DNA from: DATFXM01 sp035315885
GTDB taxonomy: Bacteria > Acidobacteriota > Blastocatellia > UBA7656
Direction: 5' to 3'
Length of the DNA stretch: 17,447 nt
Assembly (NCBI GenBank): GCA_035315885.1
Contig: DATFXM010000035.1
Location: forward strand, 1 to 17,447
Shown here: piece by piece, positions 7,029 through 15,782 of the stretch
How the letters are laid out: each line of letters starts with the position of its first letter
How positions within the stretch are numbered: position 1 is the first letter of the stretch
The notes under the pieces: generated by a model
What the model was told of the DNA's origin: nothing
Databases searched by the model: none
The model's input: only the letters and a program-made list of their open reading frames with translations
Position numbers and translations under genes: made by a program

Positions 7029-7190
7029 ATGTTCCTTTCATAATCATCGCCCTTGAGAGAGATGAGACTCAGATAATCAGTTGTAGTAGGTATTCAGTTG
7101 CGTGAATCTCGGAGTGGATTCGAGGTGGCCTCTCGAGGCGCGCAGATGGTTGCTTCCATTCCTCCAATGATCGTGCCGCTTCCTGCAACG

Positions 7191-7249
7191 ACCGGGCTGC
7201 CCTAACGTTTAGCGGCTTCCCATTGAATTAGTACGGAGGGTAGCCCGGT
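7191..7249. repeat. Inverted repeat between receptor and TPR genes
   Basis: ACCGGGCTGCCCT (7191-7203) pairs with AGGGTAGCCCGGT (7237-7249), 13 bp with one G-T type mismatch and a 33-nt loop. It lies in the gap after the receptor stop. No T-run follows on the minus strand, so it might be an mRNA-stabilising stem or an operator rather than a standard terminator. Confidence 0.45.
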
Positions 7250-7296
7250 GCGCTGCAGTTCTCTTGTTCTCTTTCGACCGTTGGCCGGCGCTCTTC

Positions 7297-10200
7297 TCAG
7301 AACGCGAGCTTCATCCCGAACTGGATGACGCGCGGTCCGCCCTCGCCTAGCCGCGGATTCCCGGCCGTCACATCCGGCGTTTCGCTGATCGCACCAAATG
7401 CCGCACTGTTGAAGTCAACATTCGGAAGACTCAGGTTCGCCCGGTTGAAGAGATTGAACATCTCGGCTCGGAATTGAAGTGATATGCGCTCGTTTATGTG
7501 GGTCACCTTGTTCACTGAGAAGTCAAAGATGTGCAAGGTCGGCCCGATGATCACATTGCGACCGGCATTTCCGAACGTGCCATCCGCGGGACGCGCAAAA
7601 GCGGCTTTGTTGAACCACCGATTTGGCAGGTGCGGTCCGGCGTTAGGATCACCAATCAGGTTCGGCCGATCATTCAGTTCGCCGGTACCGCTCGCGTCTA
7701 CGCTGAGGAAAGGAGTGATCGGAAGTCCGCTCTGGCCGGTGTAGATTCCTCCAAGCTGCCAACCATCGGTTAGCCTTCGAGGCCAGGAGCCCAGCAGGGC
7801 GGTAAGGAAATGCAGGTCGTATGTGAAGTTGGCGGTGAACCGGTGTCGCAGGTCGAAACTCGACACTGCTCGCTCCGCTCGAAGATTGAAGCTGTCCTGT
7901 GGAAACGATATCCCACGCGTCCCGGAGTATATTCCGTTCGACGCGTCGTCAATCGACTTGGACCAGGTGTAGGTCGCAAAGAAATTCAACCCTCGTGACA
8001 ACCTCTGCTTAAGCGTCGCCTGCAAAGCGTTGTAGTTTGAATTCGCTGAAGTCTCCAGATAATTGATAAACGAATACTGCGGGAACTGCGCGTTGAACGG
8101 CCTGCGCTGTTGTGCGGTTGCCGCGGGACCCGGCGTCGCCTGATTGATGTCTCTCACGCGATAGAGCTTCGCGCCGTGCGATCCGACATAAGACAACTGA
8201 AAGACGGTACCCGCTCTTAGCTCCTGCTCGAGATTCAGGTTGTAGTTCTGGATGTAAGGCGATCGTAGATTTCGATCAACTCCAAAGATCGCAAGATTGC
8301 TGGTCGGCAATGAACCGTTCGCCGCGCCAAAGATCGGCACACCCGGACCATATGGAATCGTAGCGCTCGCGGGGAAGGTCAGATTGAACACGCCGAGTCC
8401 CGGCAACGGATTCAGCGCCGGACTGCCAGGACCACCGTTTTGAAAACCCTGCAGCAGCAGGTAGTCCTGCGACGGTGTGTCGTAGTAGATGCCGTAGCCC
8501 CCGCGCAGAATCGTCCGGCCGCGCCCAGTCAGGTCGTACGCAAACCCGATCCGCGGAGCGAAATTGTTGTGATCGGGTTCATACAACTGGTCCAGTCCGC
8601 CAGGCCCGACCCGCACCAGCCCCTGGTCCGAAACAAAGTTCGAAAGCCGGTCTCCCTTCTCGGTGAACACACCCACATACTCGTAGCGCAACCCGACGTT
8701 CAACGTCAGACGAGAAGACACCTTCCACGAATCCTGAATGAACAGACCGAAATTGTTTGTGAAGGTGTCCCGGCGTGTTCCTCCGCGCAGGATGGCCGTT
8801 CCAGCGGGCGATACTTTTCCTGCTAGAAAATCGGTGAGACTGGTGAAGTTCAAACGTCCGCGCGCTAACTGATCGTTGAAGGAGTTGACGATCGCCCTCA
8901 AATACTCGCCGCCCATTTTGATGGTGTGCGACTGGTGAGTCCACGTCAGGTTGTCGACAAACTGATATGCGCTACTGACGCGGCCGCGAGGAACATTGGT
9001 TGGAGCACCGAGTGGTACAAACCCGGTGATGGTTATTGTCGGCAGCGATTTTGATCCAGTCACCAAACCAATGCTTGCCGGATCGAAATCGGCATCCAGC
9101 GGAGTAAACTTCTGCACGAAGCGGTTATATCCGGCGCGCGTCTCGTTGAGAAAATGCGACGACAAGATCTGCGAGACGTTTAGGCCAAACAACTGAATGC
9201 GAGTAGGAACGACTGTTTGAAATTCGGGCAGCGGCGAACCGTTGCCGCTGGTCAACGGAAAGGTTTGATTGCCGTCGCCGAAAATGTATCGACCGCTCAG
9301 GCTGTAGTTGTCATTGAAGCGGTGGTCCACCCTCAACACCGCGTTGTCGCTGTTGTTTGTATTCGGCGCGGCGAACGAAAGATTGTTGCCCGTCGCAACG
9401 TTCAGGTTGGCCTGCGGAAAGAACTGCAGGATTTGAGTGCTGAGTGCATTTTCGGGTCGTCCCGCAGCAGCATTCGCGGCTCGCGCCGCGCTCAGATCGG
9501 CCGCGCTCGGCACCCGAACCACTGAGGGAGAGAAGACGAATTCGCGTTGTCCTTCATAGCCTCCGAAGAAGAACGTACGGTTCTTGATGATCGGCCCACC
9601 GATTACGCCGCCGAAGTTATTATTTCGAAATTCATTTCGGGTGCGCTCAAAGAAATTTCGAGTGTCGAGATTATCGTTTCGCAGGAAGTCATAAGCAGAG
9701 CCATGAAAATCGTTGGCGCCGGTCTTGAGAACTATGTTCACGATCGCACCCGAGTTGCGACCGTACTCCGCGGCGCCTTGCGTTTGAAGGCTGAACTCTG
9801 CAATCGCATCCACCGGCATCAGAGTGGCCGGGGCTCCAGTGACACCGCCTTGATTGAACGACGGCTGATTGCGGAACGAATCGTTGTTGTCTACACCATC
9901 GATCAGAAAAATATTTGCCTTCTCTCGTTGCCCGTTGACCGTGAACGATCCGAGAGATCCACGCTGCGACCGGGGAGCAGCCCCCGGCAACAAAGTCGTC
10001 AGCCTGCGGTAGTCGCGGCCGTTAATTGGCAGGAGGGAGACTTGTCGGTTGTTCACCACTTCCGCGAGCTCACTTGTCTCCTTGTGCAGAAGTGGTGCGC
10101 TTCCTGATATATTGACGGTCTCACCGATTTGTCCGACCTGCAGTGTGATATTCAGAGTGACCTGTGCCGCAACACCTACCTCGACTGTCTCGATCTCCGC

Positions 10201-10497
10201 CGTAGAAAAACCGTCGAGCTGGGCCCGCAACGAATAGAGACCCGGGGGGAGCAGGGGTACGGTGAACGCGCCTTCGTCGTCTGTAAAAGCCTGCCTTTTC
10301 AGGCCCGTTGCCTTGTTTGAGACAGTGATTGCAACATTCTCGAGAACCGCACCTTTCTTATCGGTGACCAGACCACCGAGCGTTGCGGTGTTCGTCTGCG
10401 CAACAGCGATGGAATACAAACCGAGCGAATAAATAATCAGCGTTCCACACAACATCGTAATTGCACGTGACCGGCCTCTGTTAATCCACTTCTTCAT
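7297..10497 (-). CDS. TonB-dependent outer-membrane receptor, acidobacterial Oar-like type
   Basis: The 1,066-residue product has a signal peptide (core 13-30, cleavage after AVA at about residue 33). A carboxypeptidase-regulatory-like beta-sandwich follows at about 36-115 (GGLVTDKKGAVLENVAITVS ... DDEGAFTVPLLPPGLYSL). A possible TonB-box-like ETVNI lies at 126-130, a plug domain at about 135-260 (LLPINGRDYRRL, VNGQREKANIFLIDGVDNND, IVNIVLKTGANDFHG), and then a long beta-barrel. The barrel shows typical strand pieces (APRIGFAYDLTGRGRTILRGG, FFATYTWSKSIDDASNG) and the final FGMKLAF ends in Phe, as BAM substrates do. Such receptors import or bind large ligands, often glycans or peptides, using TonB energy. 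ATG 10497 has GAGGAG 6 nt upstream. Oar-like receptors are numerous in Acidobacteriota; the ligand cannot be deduced. No frameshift is seen. Confidence 0.95.
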   Translation of the reverse strand: MKKWINRGRSRAITMLCGTLIIYSLGLYSIAVAQTNTATLGGLVTDKKGAVLENVAITVSNKATGLKRQAFTDDEGAFTVPLLPPGLYSLRAQLDGFSTAEIETVEVGVAAQVTLNITLQVGQIGETVNISGSAPLLHKETSELAEVVNNRQVSLLPINGRDYRRLTTLLPGAAPRSQRGSLGSFTVNGQREKANIFLIDGVDNNDSFRNQPSFNQGGVTGAPATLMPVDAIAEFSLQTQGAAEYGRNSGAIVNIVLKTGANDFHGSAYDFLRNDNLDTRNFFERTRNEFRNNNFGGVIGGPIIKNRTFFFGGYEGQREFVFSPSVVRVPSAADLSAARAANAAAGRPENALSTQILQFFPQANLNVATGNNLSFAAPNTNNSDNAVLRVDHRFNDNYSLSGRYIFGDGNQTFPLTSGNGSPLPEFQTVVPTRIQLFGLNVSQILSSHFLNETRAGYNRFVQKFTPLDADFDPASIGLVTGSKSLPTITITGFVPLGAPTNVPRGRVSSAYQFVDNLTWTHQSHTIKMGGEYLRAIVNSFNDQLARGRLNFTSLTDFLAGKVSPAGTAILRGGTRRDTFTNNFGLFIQDSWKVSSRLTLNVGLRYEYVGVFTEKGDRLSNFVSDQGLVRVGPGGLDQLYEPDHNNFAPRIGFAYDLTGRGRTILRGGYGIYYDTPSQDYLLLQGFQNGGPGSPALNPLPGLGVFNLTFPASATIPYGPGVPIFGAANGSLPTSNLAIFGVDRNLRSPYIQNYNLNLEQELRAGTVFQLSYVGSHGAKLYRVRDINQATPGPAATAQQRRPFNAQFPQYSFINYLETSANSNYNALQATLKQRLSRGLNFFATYTWSKSIDDASNGIYSGTRGISFPQDSFNLRAERAVSSFDLRHRFTANFTYDLHFLTALLGSWPRRLTDGWQLGGIYTGQSGLPITPFLSVDASGTGELNDRPNLIGDPNAGPHLPNRWFNKAAFARPADGTFGNAGRNVIIGPTLHIFDFSVNKVTHINERISLQFRAEMFNLFNRANLSLPNVDFNSAAFGAISETPDVTAGNPRLGEGGPRVIQFGMKLAF

Positions 10498-11250
10498 TGC
10501 GTGCTCCTCAATATTTTGTGCGTAGCGTTGTTTGCCTCTTTAGTAATCGGTCTCGATATCGATATAACTCGGCCCAGCGTGTGTTTTTTCCGCTTGGCAA
10601 GCGTTCGATTCAGTCGCGCAATCCGGCCCTACCGGACGGTTGGACTGTTCATGTAGTACGACTCAAATCAGACAGGCATCGCTATTGCCTTAGTCTTGCG
10701 CCAGGTCTTGAGCGATGAAGGACAAGAGGTGCCGCGGTCTTTTAAGCCTTAAAGCTTCGTTCCCTTCGTGAAAGCAAAGTGTGCGGACGAAGTGTCTCGC
10801 TCCGGTTTCTGCGATGTTTCGTAGAAAGCATCCAAAGGATTAGGGATGCGAAAGGAAGGATGGATATTACCATTCGAAGGAAAATTGAAATCGAATTTGA
10901 CGCTTACTGATCGCGCGGCCCTGTAGAACAAATGTTCATCGATCCAAAACTCAGTAAACACTTCTGTCCCACTTTTATTCCACCTCGCGGCGATTTTTTT
11001 CACTCTGCCAACAACTTTTTCGTCGAGCAACTTGATTCGAAGCTTCGGAGCCGCCCGACCCAATATTTTCGACAAAACTGTTGCGTCTTATGAATCCTGG
11101 TGCACCCTGAAAGCGTCTATATACTCGGGAAGTCAAACATAAGAACCAACAACAGACGTAAGGCGTGATAAGCTTTGCGCTGATTCGAAGTCACCCTCTC
11201 ATGCCCGCTCCTGTGCGTCGACACTCATCTTGCTGGGAGAGGAATCTCTG
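10498..11250. other. Divergent intergenic region between receptor and CHAT genes
   Basis: About 750 bp separate the receptor start (minus) and the CHAT start (plus). The receptor ribosome site GAGGAG is at 10504-10509 (minus strand). A 10-bp palindrome ATATCGATAT lies at 10556-10565, about 60 bp upstream of the receptor start. The CHAT ribosome site AGAGGA is at 11238-11243. Promoters for both genes must lie here, but no convincing -35/-10 pair was identified. One doubtful small ORF (10749-11075) lies in the middle, and this part looks more AT-rich than the flanking genes. Confidence 0.5.
10749..11075 (-). CDS. Doubtful hypothetical protein, about 108 residues
   Basis: A 108-residue reading frame has a protein-like composition (basic N-terminal third, then a run with FWIDEHLFYRAARS and NFPSNGNIHPSFRIPNPLDA) but only a TTG start, no visible ribosome site and an in-frame stop a few codons upstream. 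It looks more AT-rich than neighbouring genes. It matches no family I recognise. It may be a real small acquired gene, a decayed remnant of a longer one, or chance. It is upstream of the receptor gene and on the same strand. Confidence 0.3.
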   Translation of the reverse strand: MSKILGRAAPKLRIKLLDEKVVGRVKKIAARWNKSGTEVFTEFWIDEHLFYRAARSVSVKFDFNFPSNGNIHPSFRIPNPLDAFYETSQKPERDTSSAHFAFTKGTKL

Positions 11251-14200
11251 ATGCGAAATAAGATTGATATACGCTCTTCAGAGCCCATTCGCTCGCTGCT
11301 GTCACGAATTTCCATATTCTCATTCTGTATAGCCATCGTTGTCTCTGCTTCTCACTCCAGCCGCGCTCAACTTGACGCCTCCTCTGTGACTCAGAGTGAG
11401 CAAGCAGACCTGCGAGCGCAGGTTGAGAAGTTCTTCGCTGCATATGCCTCTAAGGATCTCGATCGCGTCGTTGGCTTGTGGAGTGCAAAATCTCCGGACC
11501 TCGCGCGACAAAAGCGCACGATGCAGCGTCAATTCACAACAAGCGACCTGAGCTTCGACAATCCCTCAATATCGCGAATCAATATTCAGAGCGACAAAGC
11601 CGACATGCGAGTGACAGTCGGACTCACAACGACGAACATCAAAACCAAATATAAGCGCGAGCAGCGATTGGTGCGCGCATTCGAGTGGGTCAAGGAAAAT
11701 GGGGAGTGGAGGGTATGGCGCTACGCCGTTGCTGCCGAAGGGCTGGCCGTAGCGCTGGTGAAAGCGAACAGCGACGTCGAGCGGGCACAGCTCATGGCGG
11801 CAGACAAAGAACTAGTCACCGCAGAGCTTGTGCAAGCGGTGATCAATCAAGCTGCGCGTTACATTTATGAAGGCGACTTCTCGCGAGCGCTCGCCATTGA
11901 TTTCCTAGGTTACGACATCGCGCAGCAGATCGGTGACAAGTCGTGGATGGCGCTCACATTGAGTGCGATCGGCGGGGTCTTCAATCACCAGGAGAGCAAC
12001 GAGGAGGCGCTGGAGTATTTCCAAAGGAGCATCGCATTGAGTACAGCCACCGGCGACAAATACTTCATGGCCCGGACCTTGGGACCACTCGGCGATCTCG
12101 AGCAATCGCTTGGGGACTACGTCAAAGCGATGGAGCACCTTCAGGAGAGTCTCAGACTCAGTCAGGAGGCAGGAGATGATACCTGGGCCGCGTTGGTGCT
12201 GGGCTCAATCGGAAATGTCCACCGTCAACAGGGAAACTACGATCAGGCTCTCGACTACTTGCGCAAGTCCGCGGCACTCGCCAAAGCCGCCGATGACAAG
12301 GTCTCCGGCGCGCACATCATGAGCGATGTCGCTCGCGTTTACACGCTTCAAGGTAAGTACGATGAGGCGCTGGCGATCTACAATGAGAGTCTGGCGCGCC
12401 TGACTGGATCAGGTCACGACCCGGGTACTCTCATCACTCTTTCAAACATGGGAGAGATTCATTTCCTTCAAGGCAAGTACGACCAGGCGCTAGACGAGTA
12501 CGGGAAGAGCTTGTCGCTGAGTGAGGCGACAAACGACCGGCAATCGATTACTACAGCGCTATGCGCAATCGCCGATGTGTACCGGGCAAAGGGCGACTAC
12601 AAGCAGGCGCTCAAGCATGCTGAGCGCGCATCTGGTCTGGCTCGCGAGGTGGGCTTCGAAGAGCTCTTTTGGGACTCGCGGATGACTGCGGGCAAATCGT
12701 ACGTCGCGACCAACCAGCCGGCTGAGGCTCGACGCGCATTCGAAGAAGCCATCGCCACCATCGAGACTCTACGCAACCAGATAGCAGGAGGTGATCAGGA
12801 CGAGCAGCGGTTTTTTGAGTCTCGGATCGCGCCGTATGAGGCGATGGTTGAGCTCATGGTGAGCCAGGACAATCCAGGCGTGGCGCTGGCTTATGCGGAA
12901 CGCGCAAAAGGGCGGGTGCTGTTGGACGTCGTGCGCAACGGCCACGTCAACATCAACAAAGCTATGACCAGCGACGAGCAGCAACGAGAGCGTAAGCTGA
13001 AGGCTCAACTCGTCTCACTAAACTCACAAATCTATTCCGAGAGACTTCTCCCGCAACCTGACCAGAAGCGCCTCGCCGAAATGGACACGCGACTACAAAA
13101 AGCTCGACTGGATTTTGAGGTCTTTCAGACCGCGCTTTATAGCGCTCATCCCGAGTTGAAGACTCGGCGGGGCGAGGCGCGACCTCTCAAATTAGACGAA
13201 GCGAGTTTGCTCATTCCAGATGACCAGACTGCACTGCTCGAGTTCGTGTCGACTGAAGAGAAGACTTATCTTTTTGTGCTCACCAAGCGGAATCCACCGA
13301 AGATAAAGGTCTACAGGCTGAATGTCTGCCAGAAAGAGCTCACCGATCGCGTCGAAAACTATCGACAGATGCTGTCGACGTTGGACAACCGCTTTTCCAA
13401 ACCCGCGCACGAGCTGTACGACTTGCTGCTGGACCCGGCAAAAGAACAGTTACAAGGAAAGACGAAGTTGATAGTCGTGCCCGATGGAGCCCTCTGGGAA
13501 CTCCCGTTCCAGACGCTGCAGAACCCGCGCGGCCGTTACCTCATCGACGATCACAGTATCTTCTACGCCCCATCTCTAACTGTGTTGCGAGAGATGATCG
13601 GCAACCGCCACAGGGCTCGGAAGAGCGTGGCGTCACCTACGCTTCTGGCAATGGGCAATCCAGTTGTCGGCAAGCACATGATTGATAGAGTTCGGGCAGT
13701 GCACATGGACGAGCGGTTAGACTCGCTCCCAGAATCCGAAGCTCAGGTTCGAAGTCTGGGAGAGCTCTACGGTCCCGATCGAAGCAAGGTCTATGTGGGA
13801 GAAGAGGCTCGCGAAGAACGGTTCAAATCCGAAGCGCGGAACTTCAGCATCATTCACCTTGCAACTCACGGCATTTTGAATGACCACAGCCCGATGTATT
13901 CTCAACTCCTGTTGGCGCAGACCGCACCCGGCAGCAAAGAAGATGGAGTGCTCGAAGCATGGGAGCTGATGGGACTGGACCTGAAGGCCGATGTCGCAGT
14001 GCTCTCCGCGTGCGAGACTGCGCGCGGGCGCGTCGGCAGGGGCGAGGGAATGATCGGCCTGAGCTGGGCGCTGTTCGTTGCAGGAGTTCCGACCACGGTC
14101 GTCAGCCAATGGAAGGTTCGATCAGACAGCACCGCCGAGTTAATGGTCGAGTTTCACAAACAACTCAAGGCTCGCCTCGCTAATGAGTCGGACCGCAACT

Positions 14201-14307
14201 CCACCGCGGAAGCCCTTCGGATCGCCGCACTCAAGCTCAAAGCCAACAGAAAGTACCAGCACCCGTTCCATTGGGCTGGGTTCGTAGTGATAGGAGACGC
14301 GTACTGA
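11251..14307 (+). CDS. Exported NTF2-like/TPR/CHAT caspase-fold protein
   Basis: The 1,018-residue product starts at ATG 11251, with AGAGGA 7 nt upstream; a TTG at 11230 is less likely. It has a signal peptide (hydrophobic core about 20-33, cleavage near SRA-Q39/40). An NTF2/SnoaL-like domain follows at about 52-162 (FFAAYASKDLDRVVGLWS ... ENGEWRVWRY). About eight or nine tetratricopeptide repeats span residues 192-556, then a charged coiled-coil-like linker at about 570-640. The C-terminal CHAT domain is at about 710-1018. The catalytic dyad of this caspase/separase-related peptidase family is intact: His873 in IIHLATHG and Cys921 in AVLSACETARG, followed by GRGEGMIGLSWALFVAGVPT and the closing HPFHWAGFVVIGD. 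CHAT proteins cleave or signal through specific targets selected by the TPR scaffold. The convergent neighbours encode an anti-sigma and a sigma-like protein, suggesting a regulatory partnership. The target is unknown. Confidence 0.92.
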   Translation: MRNKIDIRSSEPIRSLLSRISIFSFCIAIVVSASHSSRAQLDASSVTQSEQADLRAQVEKFFAAYASKDLDRVVGLWSAKSPDLARQKRTMQRQFTTSDLSFDNPSISRINIQSDKADMRVTVGLTTTNIKTKYKREQRLVRAFEWVKENGEWRVWRYAVAAEGLAVALVKANSDVERAQLMAADKELVTAELVQAVINQAARYIYEGDFSRALAIDFLGYDIAQQIGDKSWMALTLSAIGGVFNHQESNEEALEYFQRSIALSTATGDKYFMARTLGPLGDLEQSLGDYVKAMEHLQESLRLSQEAGDDTWAALVLGSIGNVHRQQGNYDQALDYLRKSAALAKAADDKVSGAHIMSDVARVYTLQGKYDEALAIYNESLARLTGSGHDPGTLITLSNMGEIHFLQGKYDQALDEYGKSLSLSEATNDRQSITTALCAIADVYRAKGDYKQALKHAERASGLAREVGFEELFWDSRMTAGKSYVATNQPAEARRAFEEAIATIETLRNQIAGGDQDEQRFFESRIAPYEAMVELMVSQDNPGVALAYAERAKGRVLLDVVRNGHVNINKAMTSDEQQRERKLKAQLVSLNSQIYSERLLPQPDQKRLAEMDTRLQKARLDFEVFQTALYSAHPELKTRRGEARPLKLDEASLLIPDDQTALLEFVSTEEKTYLFVLTKRNPPKIKVYRLNVCQKELTDRVENYRQMLSTLDNRFSKPAHELYDLLLDPAKEQLQGKTKLIVVPDGALWELPFQTLQNPRGRYLIDDHSIFYAPSLTVLREMIGNRHRARKSVASPTLLAMGNPVVGKHMIDRVRAVHMDERLDSLPESEAQVRSLGELYGPDRSKVYVGEEAREERFKSEARNFSIIHLATHGILNDHSPMYSQLLLAQTAPGSKEDGVLEAWELMGLDLKADVAVLSACETARGRVGRGEGMIGLSWALFVAGVPTTVVSQWKVRSDSTAELMVEFHKQLKARLANESDRNSTAEALRIAALKLKANRKYQHPFHWAGFVVIGDAY

Positions 14308-14343
14308 TGTTGAGGGTGTTTGCCGGACGAAGGGAGGCTGTAT

Positions 14344-15636
14344 TCATCGGTCTCTGGACTTGACGTCTCGGAGAAGGCTTCTGGCAATCGGCGATTTCGG
14401 ATTCAAAGCCATGAGTGCTTTGAACTCACGTTCAGCCTCTTCCAGCAGACCGGCTTCGGCGTACCGAAGACCCATCACGAGGTGGCTTCCGCCGTAGGCC
14501 CTTTTTGCTTTTATCAGCTCGTCGAGCGTCGACTGCTGAAGTATCTTGAATCTGGCTTCGCCGGAACTCGCGCCCGGCGCCTTCACTTCTGCACCATCTT
14601 CGGTGCGCGCGGCGACCTGCCACGTATAAACGTGCCCTCGCTCGAGCGGTTGCTCAACCATCCACTCCACGCACGCCAGCTCCGGACTGGAGACAATTTC
14701 TTTATAGCCCTGGGCAGGGTCGGTGATCGTAACTCGAAAGCTGATCGCGCCGTCGGGCGGCTCCCATCGCAATGTAGGCCGGTCGGTCGATACTACCTTA
14801 CCAACTGGATCGAGCAACGCAAACGCCGCCTTGTCGCTCCCTCCCATCACCGACCCGGCAGAATCGCTCAGCTCTTTGAGCGCATCTGAAACGCGCACGT
14901 CTCCCCGTTCGAGTGCAATCCTGATTCGTCGCTGATCCGGCTCCGGCAGCGACTCCAGCCCGGTAATGTACCCGGCAGGATTACGCTCGATTTTCAGGTC
15001 GCCGTCCAACAGCAAAAGCGCGGTGGCTGGCGGAGTCTGTGGCTCGGGATCCGGTCCTTGACTCTCCGACACGCGAGGCTGGCCGGTGACGGGCGGTATG
15101 CCTGTCGCAGGGATCTGCTTCGGTCCGCGCGAGAGCACAAGAGAAAAGACTACCACTGCGCCTAGCACCGCGGCCGAAGCGAGCCCGGCTACCAGAAACC
15201 GAAGGTCGAGCCGTCGCCAAAGCGCGGTCGCCCAGCCGGTCCAGCCGACCAGCGAAGACTCACCGGAGTGGCCCCGCGTTCGGGCTGGAGATGGCGCTGC
15301 GCTCGCTTCAGCGCCATCTGCAAGACTCCTCGCCTCAGCGAGGCATTCAGAGCAGATTTCGAGGTGACTCTCCACGAGCTCGCCGTCGGCTTCATCGATA
15401 CGACTGGAGGCGTAAGCGGACAATTGCGTTCGTGTCAGATGAACCGGAGCAGCGGTCGCTGGATTCAAGCTGGCTTTCAGGCCGGCAAGGGCCCCCGGCC
15501 GCGCCTTCGACTGGCGAAGCTTCTCTCGGCACCCGGCACAGGTGCCGAGGTGATCGTCAAGCGCGAGCAGCTCGCCAGGATCCAGGCCACGCTCGTCGTA
15601 ACGCTTGAGGAGTTCTGTTGAAAGGTGCTGCGACAC
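14344..15636 (-). CDS. Membrane anti-sigma factor with two zinc fingers and a periplasmic Fn3-like/TPR tail
   Basis: The 430-residue product begins at GTG 15636, preceded by GGTGGA. Its cytoplasmic part carries two zf-HC2-type anti-sigma zinc motifs, each H-x3-C-x2-C: His29/Cys33/Cys36 (DDHLGTCAGC) and His91/Cys95/Cys98 (ESHLEICSEC). A single TM helix spans about 147-168. A Pro-rich linker and a region of unknown fold come next, followed by an Fn3-like beta domain at about 280-370 (PTLRWEPPDGAISFRVTITD ... HVYTWQVAAR). A TPR-like helical hairpin at about 385-425 (MGLRYAEAGLLEEAEREFKA) closes the protein. The family holds a sigma factor inactive until a signal is sensed outside the membrane. 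The gene lies 146 bp after the sigma-like gene on the same strand and converges on the CHAT gene with a 36-bp gap. The double finger and long sensory tail are unusual. Confidence 0.85.
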   Translation of the reverse strand: MSQHLSTELLKRYDERGLDPGELLALDDHLGTCAGCREKLRQSKARPGALAGLKASLNPATAAPVHLTRTQLSAYASSRIDEADGELVESHLEICSECLAEARSLADGAEASAAPSPARTRGHSGESSLVGWTGWATALWRRLDLRFLVAGLASAAVLGAVVVFSLVLSRGPKQIPATGIPPVTGQPRVSESQGPDPEPQTPPATALLLLDGDLKIERNPAGYITGLESLPEPDQRRIRIALERGDVRVSDALKELSDSAGSVMGGSDKAAFALLDPVGKVVSTDRPTLRWEPPDGAISFRVTITDPAQGYKEIVSSPELACVEWMVEQPLERGHVYTWQVAARTEDGAEVKAPGASSGEARFKILQQSTLDELIKAKRAYGGSHLVMGLRYAEAGLLEEAEREFKALMALNPKSPIARSLLRDVKSRDR

Positions 15637-15782
15637 GTGTTTCCACCGGGACCAACCGCATTGGACATCCAGACTGCTATGACTACGATCAATTCTGTAT
15701 GCAGCGGCTCTTCGGCAATCCCCAACCTCAAATACAATGATGCGAGCAGGAAGACTATATTACCGGGACAGTGCTTCAAAAT

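Noticed and set aside
9547..10107. Plus-strand open frame inside the TonB-dependent receptor gene
   Set aside because: It lies opposite a well-supported receptor sequence with clear domain motifs and has no family resemblance of its own.
15477..15779. Minus-strand 100-residue frame starting in the gap between sigma and anti-sigma genes
   Set aside because: It runs mostly inside the anti-sigma gene in another frame and shows no domain. The anti-sigma frame has convincing zinc motifs and a TM segment.
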